The notes under the pieces: generated by a model
What the model saw: only the letters and a program-made list of their open reading frames with translations
Databases searched by the model: none
Told to the model about the DNA's origin: nothing
Shown: positions 1-7,566 of the stretch, piece after piece
Position numbering within the stretch: position 1 is the first letter of the stretch
Layout: every line of letters starts with the position of its first letter
From: Paraburkholderia megapolitana
Lineage (GTDB): Bacteria; Pseudomonadota; Gammaproteobacteria; Burkholderiales; Burkholderiaceae
DNA length: 64,000 nt
Assembly (NCBI RefSeq): GCF_007556815.1
Contig: NZ_CP041745.1
Location: 868,001 to 932,000, forward strand
Direction of reading: 5' to 3'
Translations under genes and position numbers: made by a program

Positions 1-1029
1 GTTGCGACCTCCTTCCGACGCGAGCCAGTCAGGCACATCGCGCTGCAAGCGACCGTCCTTGCCGATGATCGCGCGCGTCGGCAAGTGAAGTTCGCGCCAC
101 CAGATCACGTCGGTCAGATCGCCGAACGTGCAGATCATCGCGAGGCCGGTTCCTTTTGTCGGATCGGCGAGCCGATGTGCCAGCACGGGAACGTCCATGC
201 CGAACAGCGGACAGTGAACGAGACTGCCGATCAGCGAGCGAAATCGTTCGTCCTCGGGATGCGCGACCAGTGCCACACAGGCCGGCAGCAATTCGGGCCT
301 CGTGGTGGACACCGTCACTGCATGGCCGCTAGCGCCGATGAAACGGAGATCGTGATAAGCCCCAACCGCGTCGCGATCTTCGAGTTCGGCCTGGGCGATT
401 GCGGTCTGAAACGTCACGTCCCATAGACACGGTGCCTGCTGGCTATAAAGTTCGCCGCGTTTCAGATTTCGCAGCAACGCACGCTGACTGGCGCGCTGGG
501 CGCGTTCGTCGATGGTCGCGTAGGTGAGGCTCCAATCGACCGAGATGCCGAGGCGCGTGAACAGATCGCGGAACGCCACTTCATCGAGCTTGATCAGGCG
601 ATGACAAAGCTCAAGGAAGTTGCGCCGGCTGATGCGGGCGAACGACGATCTCCGCGTCGGCACGGTGTCGGGTTCGGGGGCGCGATAGTCCGGATCGTAG
701 GCGGTCTCGAGATCGCACATGACGCCGTAGAAGTTTTCCACGCGCCGCTCGGTCGGCAGTCCGTTGTCGTCCCAACCCATGGGATAGAACACGGTCTTGC
801 CCGTCATGCGCTGGAAGCGGGCGATGATGTCGGTGTGCGTGTAGCTGAACACGTGACCGACGTGCAGGGAACCCGACACGGTTGGCGGCGGTGTATCGAT
901 CGAGAAGACTGCTTCACGACCGGCGTTACGATCGAACGCATACGTGTGCTGCGCTTCCCATTGCGCGGACCATCGCGCTTCGATGCCTTCGAGTTGCGGC
1001 TTGTCCGGAACGCGAATAGGGCTCGCCAT
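1..1029 (-). CDS. valS: Valyl-tRNA synthetase, non-canonical second type (partial, C-terminus beyond left edge)
   Basis: Class I aminoacyl-tRNA synthetase that would charge tRNA-Val with valine in the cytoplasm. Reading the minus strand from an ATG at 1029 gives 343 open codons running off the left edge. The class I nucleotide-binding motif is clear: a TPPPTVSG stretch followed by HVGH (residues 56-59), then [11 protein letters not shown] about 30 residues later. That last motif is typical of actinobacterial-type ValS. As I recall it, the usual Burkholderia enzyme carries a PGTDHAG-type motif at the same place, so this is probably an additional copy, perhaps giving tolerance to a ValS inhibitor (inference). 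A 9-codon leader ORF and a hairpin lie upstream. No strong ribosome binding site precedes the chosen start. The family call is firm; the idea of a second copy needs the rest of the genome. Confidence 0.85.
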   Translation of the reverse strand, partial: MASPIRVPDKPQLEGIEARWSAQWEAQHTYAFDRNAGREAVFSIDTPPPTVSGSLHVGHVFSYTHTDIIARFQRMTGKTVFYPMGWDDNGLPTERRVENFYGVMCDLETAYDPDYRAPEPDTVPTRRSSFARISRRNFLELCHRLIKLDEVAFRDLFTRLGISVDWSLTYATIDERAQRASQRALLRNLKRGELYSQQAPCLWDVTFQTAIAQAELEDRDAVGAYHDLRFIGASGHAVTVSTTRPELLPACVALVAHPEDERFRSLIGSLVHCPLFGMDVPVLAHRLADPTKGTGLAMICTFGDLTDVIWWRELHLPTRAIIGKDGRLQRDVPDWLASEGGRN

Positions 1030-1148
1030 CACGCTAGCGGTGGCAAAAAGCTCTGATGAACCAGCAAGGGGAACTGGATAACGCTGCGCGCAATGACGCG
1101 TGCGTTCGGGGTGGGAATGATCGGTAGACGGTGAGGTTGTTGCGGCGA

Positions 1149-1178
1149 TTAGAGCGTCGTTACGTTTAACGGTGACAT
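1149..1178 (-). CDS. Possible 9-aa leader peptide upstream of valS
   Basis: The minus strand carries a textbook Shine-Dalgarno sequence (GGAGG, 6 bases before the start) followed by an ATG and nine codons reading MSPLNVTTL, then TAA. It lies in the 5' leader of the valS-like gene, about 120 bases before that start. A leader peptide could couple translation to expression of the synthetase, but it holds only one valine codon, so simple valine-codon attenuation is not obvious. It may also be an unrelated short ORF. Confidence 0.3.
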   Translation of the reverse strand: MSPLNVTTL

Positions 1179-1203
1179 AGCATCCTCCGAAGGTAGGCGT
1201 AGG

Positions 1204-1241
1204 AAAAAGAGTGTCCGGGTTCGTGGCCCAGACGCTTTTTT
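1204..1241. promoter_or_regulatory. Hairpin with A- and T-tracts between divergent genes (attenuator- or terminator-like)
   Basis: Arms AGTGTCCGGG (1210-1219) and CCCAGACGCT (1227-1236) pair over 10 positions with one mismatch and one wobble, loop of 7. It is flanked by A5 on the left and T6 on the right, so it looks like an intrinsic terminator on either strand. No gene ends here: valS leaves leftwards and the TPR gene starts at 1357. A termination-type hairpin in a divergent region therefore suggests control rather than ordinary termination. Confidence 0.4.
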
Positions 1242-1267
1242 ATAACCGATTCCGGTATTTGCTGCAA
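1239..1267 (-). promoter_or_regulatory. Predicted sigma-70 promoter for valS
   Basis: On the minus strand a -35 TTGCAG (1262-1267) and a -10 TATAAA (1239-1244) are separated by exactly 17 bases. The predicted transcript start falls at about 1232, inside the right arm of the adjacent hairpin, so promoter and hairpin overlap. If this promoter is used, the RNA can form only part of the stem. Confidence 0.4.
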
Positions 1268-1356
1268 TGCCTTATCGGGCAATGAGTGAAAGTGTGCGAT
1301 GCTTTTGCACGATCTGTAGTTGCAGTTACTTCTCCCCTAAGAGGTGAAATCAAAAC

Positions 1357-1869
1357 ATGACGACAGACGAGAAAACTGGCCAACCCGATTGGGAGCAACG
1401 TATCGCCGGTCTGTGGGCCAACATCGACAGCTACACGCCCGATGACTTCGTCGAAAAAATGCGCCTGCTCACCGACGAACTGCCTGCAGGCAATGCAATT
1501 GCCTTATTTGAACTCGCATCGGCAAACGACTCGACCGGTCACGAGCAGCAAGCTGCCCCGCTTTATCGGCAGGCGCTTGCTGCCGGGCTCGCTGGAATAC
1601 GGCGTCGCCGTGCCGTCATCCAGTTGTCGAGCACGCTGCGTAACCTCGGTGAGGCCGAAGAGAGCGTCGCCCTTCTTACTGCGGAGCGCAACGCGGGTTC
1701 GGACGAACTGGACGACGCGGTTGCCGCATTTCTCGCTCTGGCGCTGGTAGACACCGGACGCGAGCGAGAAGCGGTTGCACTCGCTCTCGACAGATTGTCT
1801 CGCCATCTGCCAAGGTACAACCGCTCGCTTGCCAGATATGCCAGGGAGTTGATCGACGACCACGGATGA
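1357..1869 (+). CDS. Tetratricopeptide-repeat (TPR_5-like) protein
   Basis: 170 aa cytoplasmic helical-repeat protein without a signal peptide. Residues about 45-160 form alternating amphipathic helices with TPR spacing (for example LFELASANDSTGHEQQAAPLYRQAL and a second unit near residues 120-145). This matches the small stand-alone TPR proteins common in Burkholderia, which act as protein-interaction scaffolds of unknown partner. The ATG at 1357 has a GAGGTG ribosome binding site nearby. It converges on the next gene with abutting stop codons. No specific function can be given. Confidence 0.7.
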   Translation: MTTDEKTGQPDWEQRIAGLWANIDSYTPDDFVEKMRLLTDELPAGNAIALFELASANDSTGHEQQAAPLYRQALAAGLAGIRRRRAVIQLSSTLRNLGEAEESVALLTAERNAGSDELDDAVAAFLALALVDTGREREAVALALDRLSRHLPRYNRSLARYARELIDDHG

Positions 1870-2148
1870 TCATCCCTTGTCGAAGTGGCGAAAGAACAAA
1901 TACATGCAGACTGCCACAGCGAACCAGACCGCGGCTCGCGCAGCGCCCGAGGCCTTGCTTGTCCCGAAGCGCCGTGTCCACAACACGTTCAGTCCTTCAA
2001 AGGCCATCGTCGTAGCCAGGAACGCGATGACGTACACCACGATTCCCAAAGCACTCACGTTGCCGGTTTCACGGTACTGAATGACGAAGGTGATCAATGC
2101 AGCGGGAACCAGAATCCATAAGATGCGCTTGATTGCTTCGGTGAACAT
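1870..2148 (-). CDS. Small integral membrane protein, unknown function
   Basis: 92 aa with three hydrophobic spans (near residues 8-22, 33-52 and 72-86). The start at 2148 is preceded by GGAGAAAG at good spacing and is preferred to in-frame starts further upstream. The C-terminus is basic (RHFDKG), suggesting it is cytoplasmic. The stop codon abuts the stop of the convergent TPR gene, forming TGATCA, so the two genes share no intergenic space. I do not recognise the family. Confidence 0.6.
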   Translation of the reverse strand: MFTEAIKRILWILVPAALITFVIQYRETGNVSALGIVVYVIAFLATTMAFEGLNVLWTRRFGTSKASGAARAAVWFAVAVCMYLFFRHFDKG

Positions 2149-2285
2149 TGCTTTCTCCGGGGTGCTGCGATTTTTGCCAGATTGTACGGCTAAGAGCATG
2201 GTCGAAAAAATGATGAGTTCGTTGCGCGTTGCGACCCGTCGATCCATCTGCAGTTGCAGTTGCCAAAAATGCCCCAGCCCGATGC

Positions 2286-3137
2286 TCAATCGACGATGCC
2301 AAGCGCAGATGCTGCGAGTTTCGCTATTTCCAGCCTACTGCCTGCGTCTTCCCCATCGTCGAGCATCCATACTGCCGATAACCCACTCCACGCGAGTACC
2401 CATTGCAGAAGTCGACGATGCTCGATACTGGAGGCTTCAGCGATTAACGCGAGGCGACGCGCGAAGGTACCTGGCGCCAGGGCAGCCTTGCTGTCAGGGT
2501 TACAAAGGAGGTTGGCATAGTCGAAACCGCGCTCGCCAAGCAAACCTTTTGGGTCGATAGCAAGCCAGCCAGACTGTCCGAAGTCGAGCACATTCTCGTG
2601 ATGAACGTCGCCGTGTAGCACCGTAACGTCGCGCGGCGCGCCCAGCAAATCGGATGCCGTACGCGCACAGTGCCCGAAAATGCGACCGCGCCCGGTGGTC
2701 CCGGACAACAGCGCGTTGAACCATTGTGTCAACGGAACCAGCGCGGGAAGTGGTTTGGCACGCGGTCCATGCAGGCGCGAGATGACTGTACACAAGATGC
2801 GCGTCGCGTCGTCGTCGCGACCGAGCTTGACCATCTGTGTGAGCGAGCCAAGGCCTTGCGCGCGCACCATGAGTAACGCTTTGTCGTCGTGAGCGAGTAC
2901 AGGCGCCGCACCGTCACCGTTCCACCACACCATTAGACGGCTTCCCGCCTGCTCCTCAGTTGCTTGCGAAATCTTGAGCATGGCAGGTACGCAGCCTTGA
3001 CGTACCGGGAGAAGGTTGCCGCTGCGTGTAGCAAACGGATCGCCATCTATCGTCAGATCCCACTGCTGTAAATACTTGTCGAACATCGATTGATCTTCTC
3101 GGGTGAACAGGAGCGTTTCGTGTTTTGCGACGGACAT
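2286..3137 (-). CDS. APH(6)-type aminoglycoside (streptomycin) phosphotransferase-like protein
   Basis: 283 aa, the usual length for APH(6)/streptomycin 6-kinase proteins (about 270-280 aa). The kinase catalytic loop HGDVHHEN is at residues 175-182, with Asp177 the expected base. The metal-binding Asp is in AIDPKGLLGE (near residue 195), which is the family's IDPxGLxGE signature. Such enzymes transfer phosphate from ATP to the 6-hydroxyl of streptomycin. Chromosomal Burkholderia members are common and many are not shown to confer resistance, so the substrate is uncertain. An in-frame ATG at 3086 (MFDKYL) is an equally plausible start. Confidence 0.8.
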   Translation of the reverse strand: MSVAKHETLLFTREDQSMFDKYLQQWDLTIDGDPFATRSGNLLPVRQGCVPAMLKISQATEEQAGSRLMVWWNGDGAAPVLAHDDKALLMVRAQGLGSLTQMVKLGRDDDATRILCTVISRLHGPRAKPLPALVPLTQWFNALLSGTTGRGRIFGHCARTASDLLGAPRDVTVLHGDVHHENVLDFGQSGWLAIDPKGLLGERGFDYANLLCNPDSKAALAPGTFARRLALIAEASSIEHRRLLQWVLAWSGLSAVWMLDDGEDAGSRLEIAKLAASALGIVD

Positions 3138-3156
3138 CAGGCGTTACTTTAGGGCG

Positions 3157-4092
3157 CTAACTCCGGGCTTCCTCAAGAATCCATCTAGCAAACGCCTGCA
3201 CTGGCGCTTCACTCAACTCAATCGGCTCAGGAAGCACGAGGCAGAAGTTTTTGGTAATCGCCTTGCCGTCCGGCCATGGCGCAACCAGACGACCTTCTTC
3301 AAGTTCTGCCTCGACGTAAAGGCGCGGCACCAATGCCACACCCAGACCGGATAACGCCGCTTCGATCAGCATGGAATGAAGATCGTAACGCGCGCCAACT
3401 GCCGAATTGGTCAACTCGATACCGACCTCCTGTGCATAAAGCTGCCACGCGTCGGGATTTTGTCGCCGGTGAAGTCGTGGCAAATCATCTAGCGATACGT
3501 TCGCATTGGTGCCTGCGAGGAGCGCCGGACTACAGACCGGCACCAGCACTTCCTCCAGCAGATGATGCAGATGCATACCCGCCCACGCAGGATTTTCAAA
3601 GTGAATGGCCGCGTCGAAACCGCTACCAGCGAGAAGGAAGGGCTCCATCCGTTCGGCGATATGCACGGTAATGTTCGGATGCTTGTCCTGGAAGCGCTTT
3701 AGCCGGGGGATAAACCAGCGCGTAGCAAAGGTAGGAATGGCGGCGATATCAATGCTCGCCCCCTCGATGGGCTGACCCATCAGATACAGGCTGTCCCGTT
3801 CCAGCCGGTCCAGCGTCTCGCGAACCTGCACCGCGTATCGCGTGCCATTGGGCGCTAGCCGAACCCGATTTCCAACGCGCTCGAATAGCGTGACATTCAA
3901 AAACGCCTCCAGTCGACCAATCTGACGACTGATGGCGCCCTCGGTCAGCGCGAGTTCCTCGGCGGCGCGAGCGAAGCTGCCGTGTCGAGCCGCGGCCTCG
4001 AAAGCCATGAGCGCGGAATTGCTTGGAATCTTACGTCGCATTGGAGTCTCTGCGGTGGGTATGCATTCGACGTCAGCTTGATAAAACGTCAC
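3157..4092 (-). CDS. LysR-family transcriptional regulator (GcvA-like)
   Basis: 311 aa. N-terminal winged helix-turn-helix begins at SNSALMAFEAAARHGSFARAA and includes the recognition helix region AISRQIGRLE; a LysR substrate-binding domain follows. The opening 'LxAFExAARHxSFxxAA' pattern and the end 'FxxWILEEA' are typical of the GcvA-like subgroup. An internal ATG at 4041 (MRRKIPS) may be the true start, since the first 17 residues lie before the family's usual N-terminus. It is divergent from the 4208-5954 operon, which is its likely target. The effector is unknown. Confidence 0.85.
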   Translation of the reverse strand: MTFYQADVECIPTAETPMRRKIPSNSALMAFEAAARHGSFARAAEELALTEGAISRQIGRLEAFLNVTLFERVGNRVRLAPNGTRYAVQVRETLDRLERDSLYLMGQPIEGASIDIAAIPTFATRWFIPRLKRFQDKHPNITVHIAERMEPFLLAGSGFDAAIHFENPAWAGMHLHHLLEEVLVPVCSPALLAGTNANVSLDDLPRLHRRQNPDAWQLYAQEVGIELTNSAVGARYDLHSMLIEAALSGLGVALVPRLYVEAELEEGRLVAPWPDGKAITKNFCLVLPEPIELSEAPVQAFARWILEEARS

Positions 4093-4098
4093 TGAAAG

Positions 4099-4134
4099 CT
4101 GACTTTATATCGATATATACGCGGTAAATGTCAG
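4099..4134. promoter_or_regulatory. Candidate LysR operator region
   Basis: The 115-base gap between the LysR gene and the divergent operon contains a 12-base perfect palindrome TATATCGATATA (4106-4117), set inside a wider inverted repeat CTGAC (4099-4103) / GTCAG (4130-4134). The position, A+T richness and symmetry fit a regulator binding site. The assignment to this LysR protein is inference. Confidence 0.4.
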
Positions 4135-4207
4135 ATTAGCATTACCTCAATGCAATGAGCGTGAGTCATTTGCTGCAATACGCTCACCCGTCACGAAGGA
4201 CAATCCG

Positions 4208-4753
4208 ATGATCTACACCGTGGAATGCAGCTTCGCCGATTCCAGCAGCGAAGCCGAATGGAACGACTTCTACAGCCTCGAAAAACTGCCCGCGCTCATC
4301 TCGGTTAGCGGCTTTCGCACGTCGCAGCGCTTCAAGTCGCTAAGCGAGGGTTGCCCGCTCTACCTCGCGGTCCACACGATCGACGGTCTCGAAGTTCTGA
4401 CGGGAGATGAGTATCGCCAGAAAGGCGGCGGTAATTTCGCAAGGTGGCAGCAACACATCACCGACTGGCATCGAAATCTCTACAGCGATATCGGCCTTGC
4501 GCCGGCAATAAATGCAAACGAACTACTCGTGCTTGGCGCAAGCGGTCCCGATCCCATGACCCAGATGGGTCTCGAACCGTTGGCCATGCATGCCGTTGCG
4601 CTGGAGAAATTTCCGGAGCGTCGCTGGATCGCAACATTGCCTCGGCGCAACGCTCCGTTTATCGAGAGCGTGCCTGAAGGCATTCACCTCTATGCGCCGA
4701 TGACGGAACAGCTGACACGCTCCCGCACTGTTTCGACAGAACAGCAGCAATAG
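4208..4753 (+). CDS. Hypothetical protein, probable dimeric alpha/beta-barrel fold
   Basis: 181 aa without signal peptide. The first half (MIYTVECSF... EWNDFYSLEKLPALISVSGFRTSQRF) has the beta-alpha-beta layout of the dimeric ferredoxin-like barrel (EthD/DUF4286-like) proteins, and a second similar unit seems to start near residue 125 (MHAVALEKFPERRWIATL). It begins a three-gene operon with a tautomerase (7 bases on) and a metallo-hydrolase, suggesting a small catabolic or detoxifying pathway. No catalytic residues can be assigned. Confidence 0.6.
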   Translation: MIYTVECSFADSSSEAEWNDFYSLEKLPALISVSGFRTSQRFKSLSEGCPLYLAVHTIDGLEVLTGDEYRQKGGGNFARWQQHITDWHRNLYSDIGLAPAINANELLVLGASGPDPMTQMGLEPLAMHAVALEKFPERRWIATLPRRNAPFIESVPEGIHLYAPMTEQLTRSRTVSTEQQQ

Positions 4754-4760
4754 GTCCGCG

Positions 4761-5087
4761 ATGCCCAACGTCACTATCTATATTCCTATGGAGCAGATGC
4801 CGTGTGACCAGAGGCTTGCCGAGCTTTCAAGCGACTGCACCAAACTCTGTACGAGAGTCCTTGCAGCGGAGCTCGACAACGTTCACGTCATCTTTGTCGA
4901 CGTACGACATGGGCGCGGGCATCCGGTCTTCGCGGAAGTCCAATATCGTCTTGAGACGTTTCGCACGCCCGAGGTCATGAACAGGTTCATGGAAGCCCTG
5001 GAGGATGCCATCGCGCGCTGCACGGGGCTGACGGCACGCATCCGCTGTTTTGGTTATGGCGCGTCGAACATTCACGCTCGAAGTTAG
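4761..5087 (+). CDS. Tautomerase-family protein (4-oxalocrotonate tautomerase-like)
   Basis: 108 aa. Methionine is followed directly by proline (MPNVTIYIP), giving the N-terminal Pro that acts as catalytic base in the tautomerase superfamily after Met removal. The central NVHVIFVDVRHGRG stretch corresponds to the active-site strand. Length fits the fused or longer tautomerase subgroup rather than the 62-aa 4-OT. It follows the barrel protein by 7 bases. It probably isomerises an enol or unsaturated acid intermediate; the substrate is unknown. Confidence 0.65.
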   Translation: MPNVTIYIPMEQMPCDQRLAELSSDCTKLCTRVLAAELDNVHVIFVDVRHGRGHPVFAEVQYRLETFRTPEVMNRFMEALEDAIARCTGLTARIRCFGYGASNIHARS

Positions 5088-5108
5088 AAAGTTTTAGGGA
5101 GAAGCATA

Positions 5109-5954
5109 GTGTCCAACGTTGTCTTTCCAGATCAGCGAACCGGGGATTTCACAGTCACGGCAATCAGCGACGGCTACCTCACCGCTAGCCTCGACTTTCT
5201 TTCGAACATCGATCCACAAGAGGCCGCGAGAATACAAAGCGATGCAGGACAGAAGGAGCCTTCCGCTGTGCATATCAACTGCTACGTCGTACGCGGAGCG
5301 GGGCACACAGTGCTCATCGACAGTGGAGCGGGTGGCATCAAGCAATGGGGCGGCCGGCTGAGAAGCAATTTATCGCTGGCGGGTGTCGAACCGTCCGGAA
5401 TCGATACGATCCTGCTCACACACGCGCATCCTGATCATGTTGGAGGACTCGTCGACACAGCCGGACACATCGCGTTTCCGAATGCGGAGCTGGTTGTTCA
5501 TCAGCGCGAGCTAGCGTTCTGGCAGGACGACGGAAATCTGGCGCGTGCCAGCGAGCGGGCGCGCGGTAACTTCCTGATCGCGCGTCGGGTGTTCGACGGC
5601 TACCGCGACAGGCTTCGCACTTTCGATGAAGGTGACGTGCTTCCCGGCATCCGTGCGCTGCCGCTACCGGGCCACACCGATGGACACACCGGATATCTTC
5701 TCGAATCCCGCGATCAGAGCCTGCTTGTCTGGGGAGATATCGTTCACTTTCCTCACATCCAGATCGAGCGGCCAGACGTATCGATTGCGTTCGATCAGGA
5801 TGCTTCGCTGGCAGCCGCCACGCGATCGCAGCTTCTGGATCTGGTCAGTGCGGAGGGGCTACTAGTCGCAGGCATGCATCTGGGCGAACTGGGCTTCGCG
5901 CGAATCAGGCGAACGAGCGGGGGCTACGGTCTGCACTACGAGACCGAAGCATGA
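5109..5954 (+). CDS. Metallo-beta-lactamase-fold hydrolase
   Basis: 281 aa. The HxHxDH metal motif is THAHPDH (His105, His107, Asp109, His110), followed by PLPGHTDGH and a WGDIVH stretch that supply further zinc ligands. This layout resembles the AHL-lactonase and quinolone-hydrolase-like branch of the fold. The start is GTG at 5109 with an AGGGAGAAG ribosome binding site. It is the last gene of the LysR-controlled operon. It would hydrolyse an ester, lactone or thioester; the substrate is unassigned. Confidence 0.8.
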   Translation: MSNVVFPDQRTGDFTVTAISDGYLTASLDFLSNIDPQEAARIQSDAGQKEPSAVHINCYVVRGAGHTVLIDSGAGGIKQWGGRLRSNLSLAGVEPSGIDTILLTHAHPDHVGGLVDTAGHIAFPNAELVVHQRELAFWQDDGNLARASERARGNFLIARRVFDGYRDRLRTFDEGDVLPGIRALPLPGHTDGHTGYLLESRDQSLLVWGDIVHFPHIQIERPDVSIAFDQDASLAAATRSQLLDLVSAEGLLVAGMHLGELGFARIRRTSGGYGLHYETEA

Positions 5955-5999
5955 AGCCTAAGCATGAGACCGCACAGCGCGCGTAGACCACCCACAGGT

Positions 6000-7427
6000 C
6001 TAGCTCACTTCCTGCTCGACGAGGAAAATCGACATTGCCCTGCGCAACGTTCGCGCTTCCTCGCGCAAGCCCGCCGACGCCGACGCAACTCCCTTCACGT
6101 GTTCGACATCGCGCCCGAGCATCGTGTCCATCGTTCCCATGCCCTTGCTGAGCCGGTCGACATCGTGACTCTGGGCATCGCTCGACGTACTGATCTGGTC
6201 GATCAACCTCGCGACGTCTTCCACATCGCCCACCACGTCGCGCATCGCCGTGCCGGCGCGTATCGCGAGCGTCGAGCCGTGCTCGACCCGTTGCAGCGAA
6301 TCGACGATCAAACTTTTTATCTCGCGCGCGGCGCTCGCGCTCCGATGGGCGAGCGTGCGAACTTCTTCGGCCACCACCGAGAAGCCGCGTCCCTGGTTAC
6401 CCGCGCGGGCCGCCTCGACCGACGCGTTAAGCGCGAGCAGGTTCGTCTGAAACGCAATGCTCTCGATCATCGCGGTCATATCGCCCATCCGGTGCACGGC
6501 CTGATCGATCTCGCCCATCTTGTCAACGACCTCGCTGACCACCTGTTCGCTTTGCTTCGCCGCGCTCGACGTTTGCCGCGCGAGGCTGTTTGCCGATGCG
6601 GCATGCTCCGCGCTTTCCCTGACCCGTTGTGCGATTTGCTCCATCGCCGTGTTGGTCGCATTGAGCGTTTCGGCCTGGGTGGTGAATTCCTGCGACAGGA
6701 TGTGGTTTTCGGCAGCGATGTTGTCCGACGATGCCGCCATCTGATCGATCGTCCGGGTGATTTCCCGCATCGCATCGTGGATCGCGTGGAGCGTGTTCTT
6801 GAACGTGCGGCTGCTGCTTCCCGCGAGCTCCATGGGCGGAAGACGCAGGTCGAATCGACCGGTTTGCCGCGCAAGGTTTTCGCCGAGCACGGCGAGTTCG
6901 CGGCCCGTTTGCGCATCGGCTTTCATATGCAACGCGATGAAGATCAGCAAGCCGGCCTGGACCACGACGTACGCTGCATGCAACAGCACGATCGACCAGG
7001 CGGGTTCGGTGAAGCAATAGACGTCCAGTCCCGCCAGCTGCAGATAATTGAACGTGAAGTGATGCACCGCGATGACAGCGGCGGCGCAGAGGATTGGCCG
7101 CCAGTCCCGATAGGCCAGCAGGAACGACATCAGCACGAAAACGCCAAAATGCAATTCGGTCAGACCGTGTGCCTGATGAATCTGCAGCGCGGCGAACGTC
7201 ATCAGACTCGCAGCGAGAAAGAGGCGTGTGACGAGTGTGCCTGGCCGCCAGTAAACCAGCCCCGACGCAACGGCGGCGACAGGTAATCCGATCGACAGGA
7301 CGGCGCGCAGGTTGTAGTCGCGTATCGCCAGCAGGCAGGAAATCGCGAACAGGCTCCAGACGACAATAATCATGAGCCTGTCGGCCTTCACATAAACCGT
7401 ATGCAACAACTCTTCCGGCTGTTTCAT
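6000..7427 (-). CDS. Methyl-accepting chemotaxis protein with N-terminal multi-pass membrane domain
   Basis: 475 aa. The first about 190 residues contain five or six hydrophobic spans and the HHFTFNYLQLAG motif seen in this MCP subgroup; there is no large periplasmic loop. The cytoplasmic signalling domain follows, with the near-invariant hairpin tip ESIAFQTNLLALNASVEAARAG and VVAEEVRTLAHRS. It should couple to CheA/CheW to bias flagellar rotation. The signal is probably sensed in or near the membrane. It is convergent with the hydrolase gene (46-base gap). The long ORF on the opposite strand is its shadow. Confidence 0.9.
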   Translation of the reverse strand: MKQPEELLHTVYVKADRLMIIVVWSLFAISCLLAIRDYNLRAVLSIGLPVAAVASGLVYWRPGTLVTRLFLAASLMTFAALQIHQAHGLTELHFGVFVLMSFLLAYRDWRPILCAAAVIAVHHFTFNYLQLAGLDVYCFTEPAWSIVLLHAAYVVVQAGLLIFIALHMKADAQTGRELAVLGENLARQTGRFDLRLPPMELAGSSSRTFKNTLHAIHDAMREITRTIDQMAASSDNIAAENHILSQEFTTQAETLNATNTAMEQIAQRVRESAEHAASANSLARQTSSAAKQSEQVVSEVVDKMGEIDQAVHRMGDMTAMIESIAFQTNLLALNASVEAARAGNQGRGFSVVAEEVRTLAHRSASAAREIKSLIVDSLQRVEHGSTLAIRAGTAMRDVVGDVEDVARLIDQISTSSDAQSHDVDRLSKGMGTMDTMLGRDVEHVKGVASASAGLREEARTLRRAMSIFLVEQEVS

Positions 7428-7566
7428 GGAGGTCTCTCAGATAGTCGTTTTTATAGGGTTGGTGCGGATGTGCCTTCTCCGCATCCGTGGGGCAATACCT
7501 TGCCGACGTGGGGCCCTTGTCCACGAAGTACGCCTGCATAACGGCAGGCAGCGCGGATTTCTTGAG

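Noticed and set aside
85..1056. Two plus-strand reading frames (113 and 151 aa)
   Set aside because: They lie antisense to the valS-like gene, whose class I synthetase motifs are clear on the minus strand; the frames are low-complexity His/Arg-rich shadows.
5964..7286. 440-aa plus-strand frame
   Set aside because: Antisense shadow of the chemotaxis receptor; composition is Arg/His-rich with no domain.
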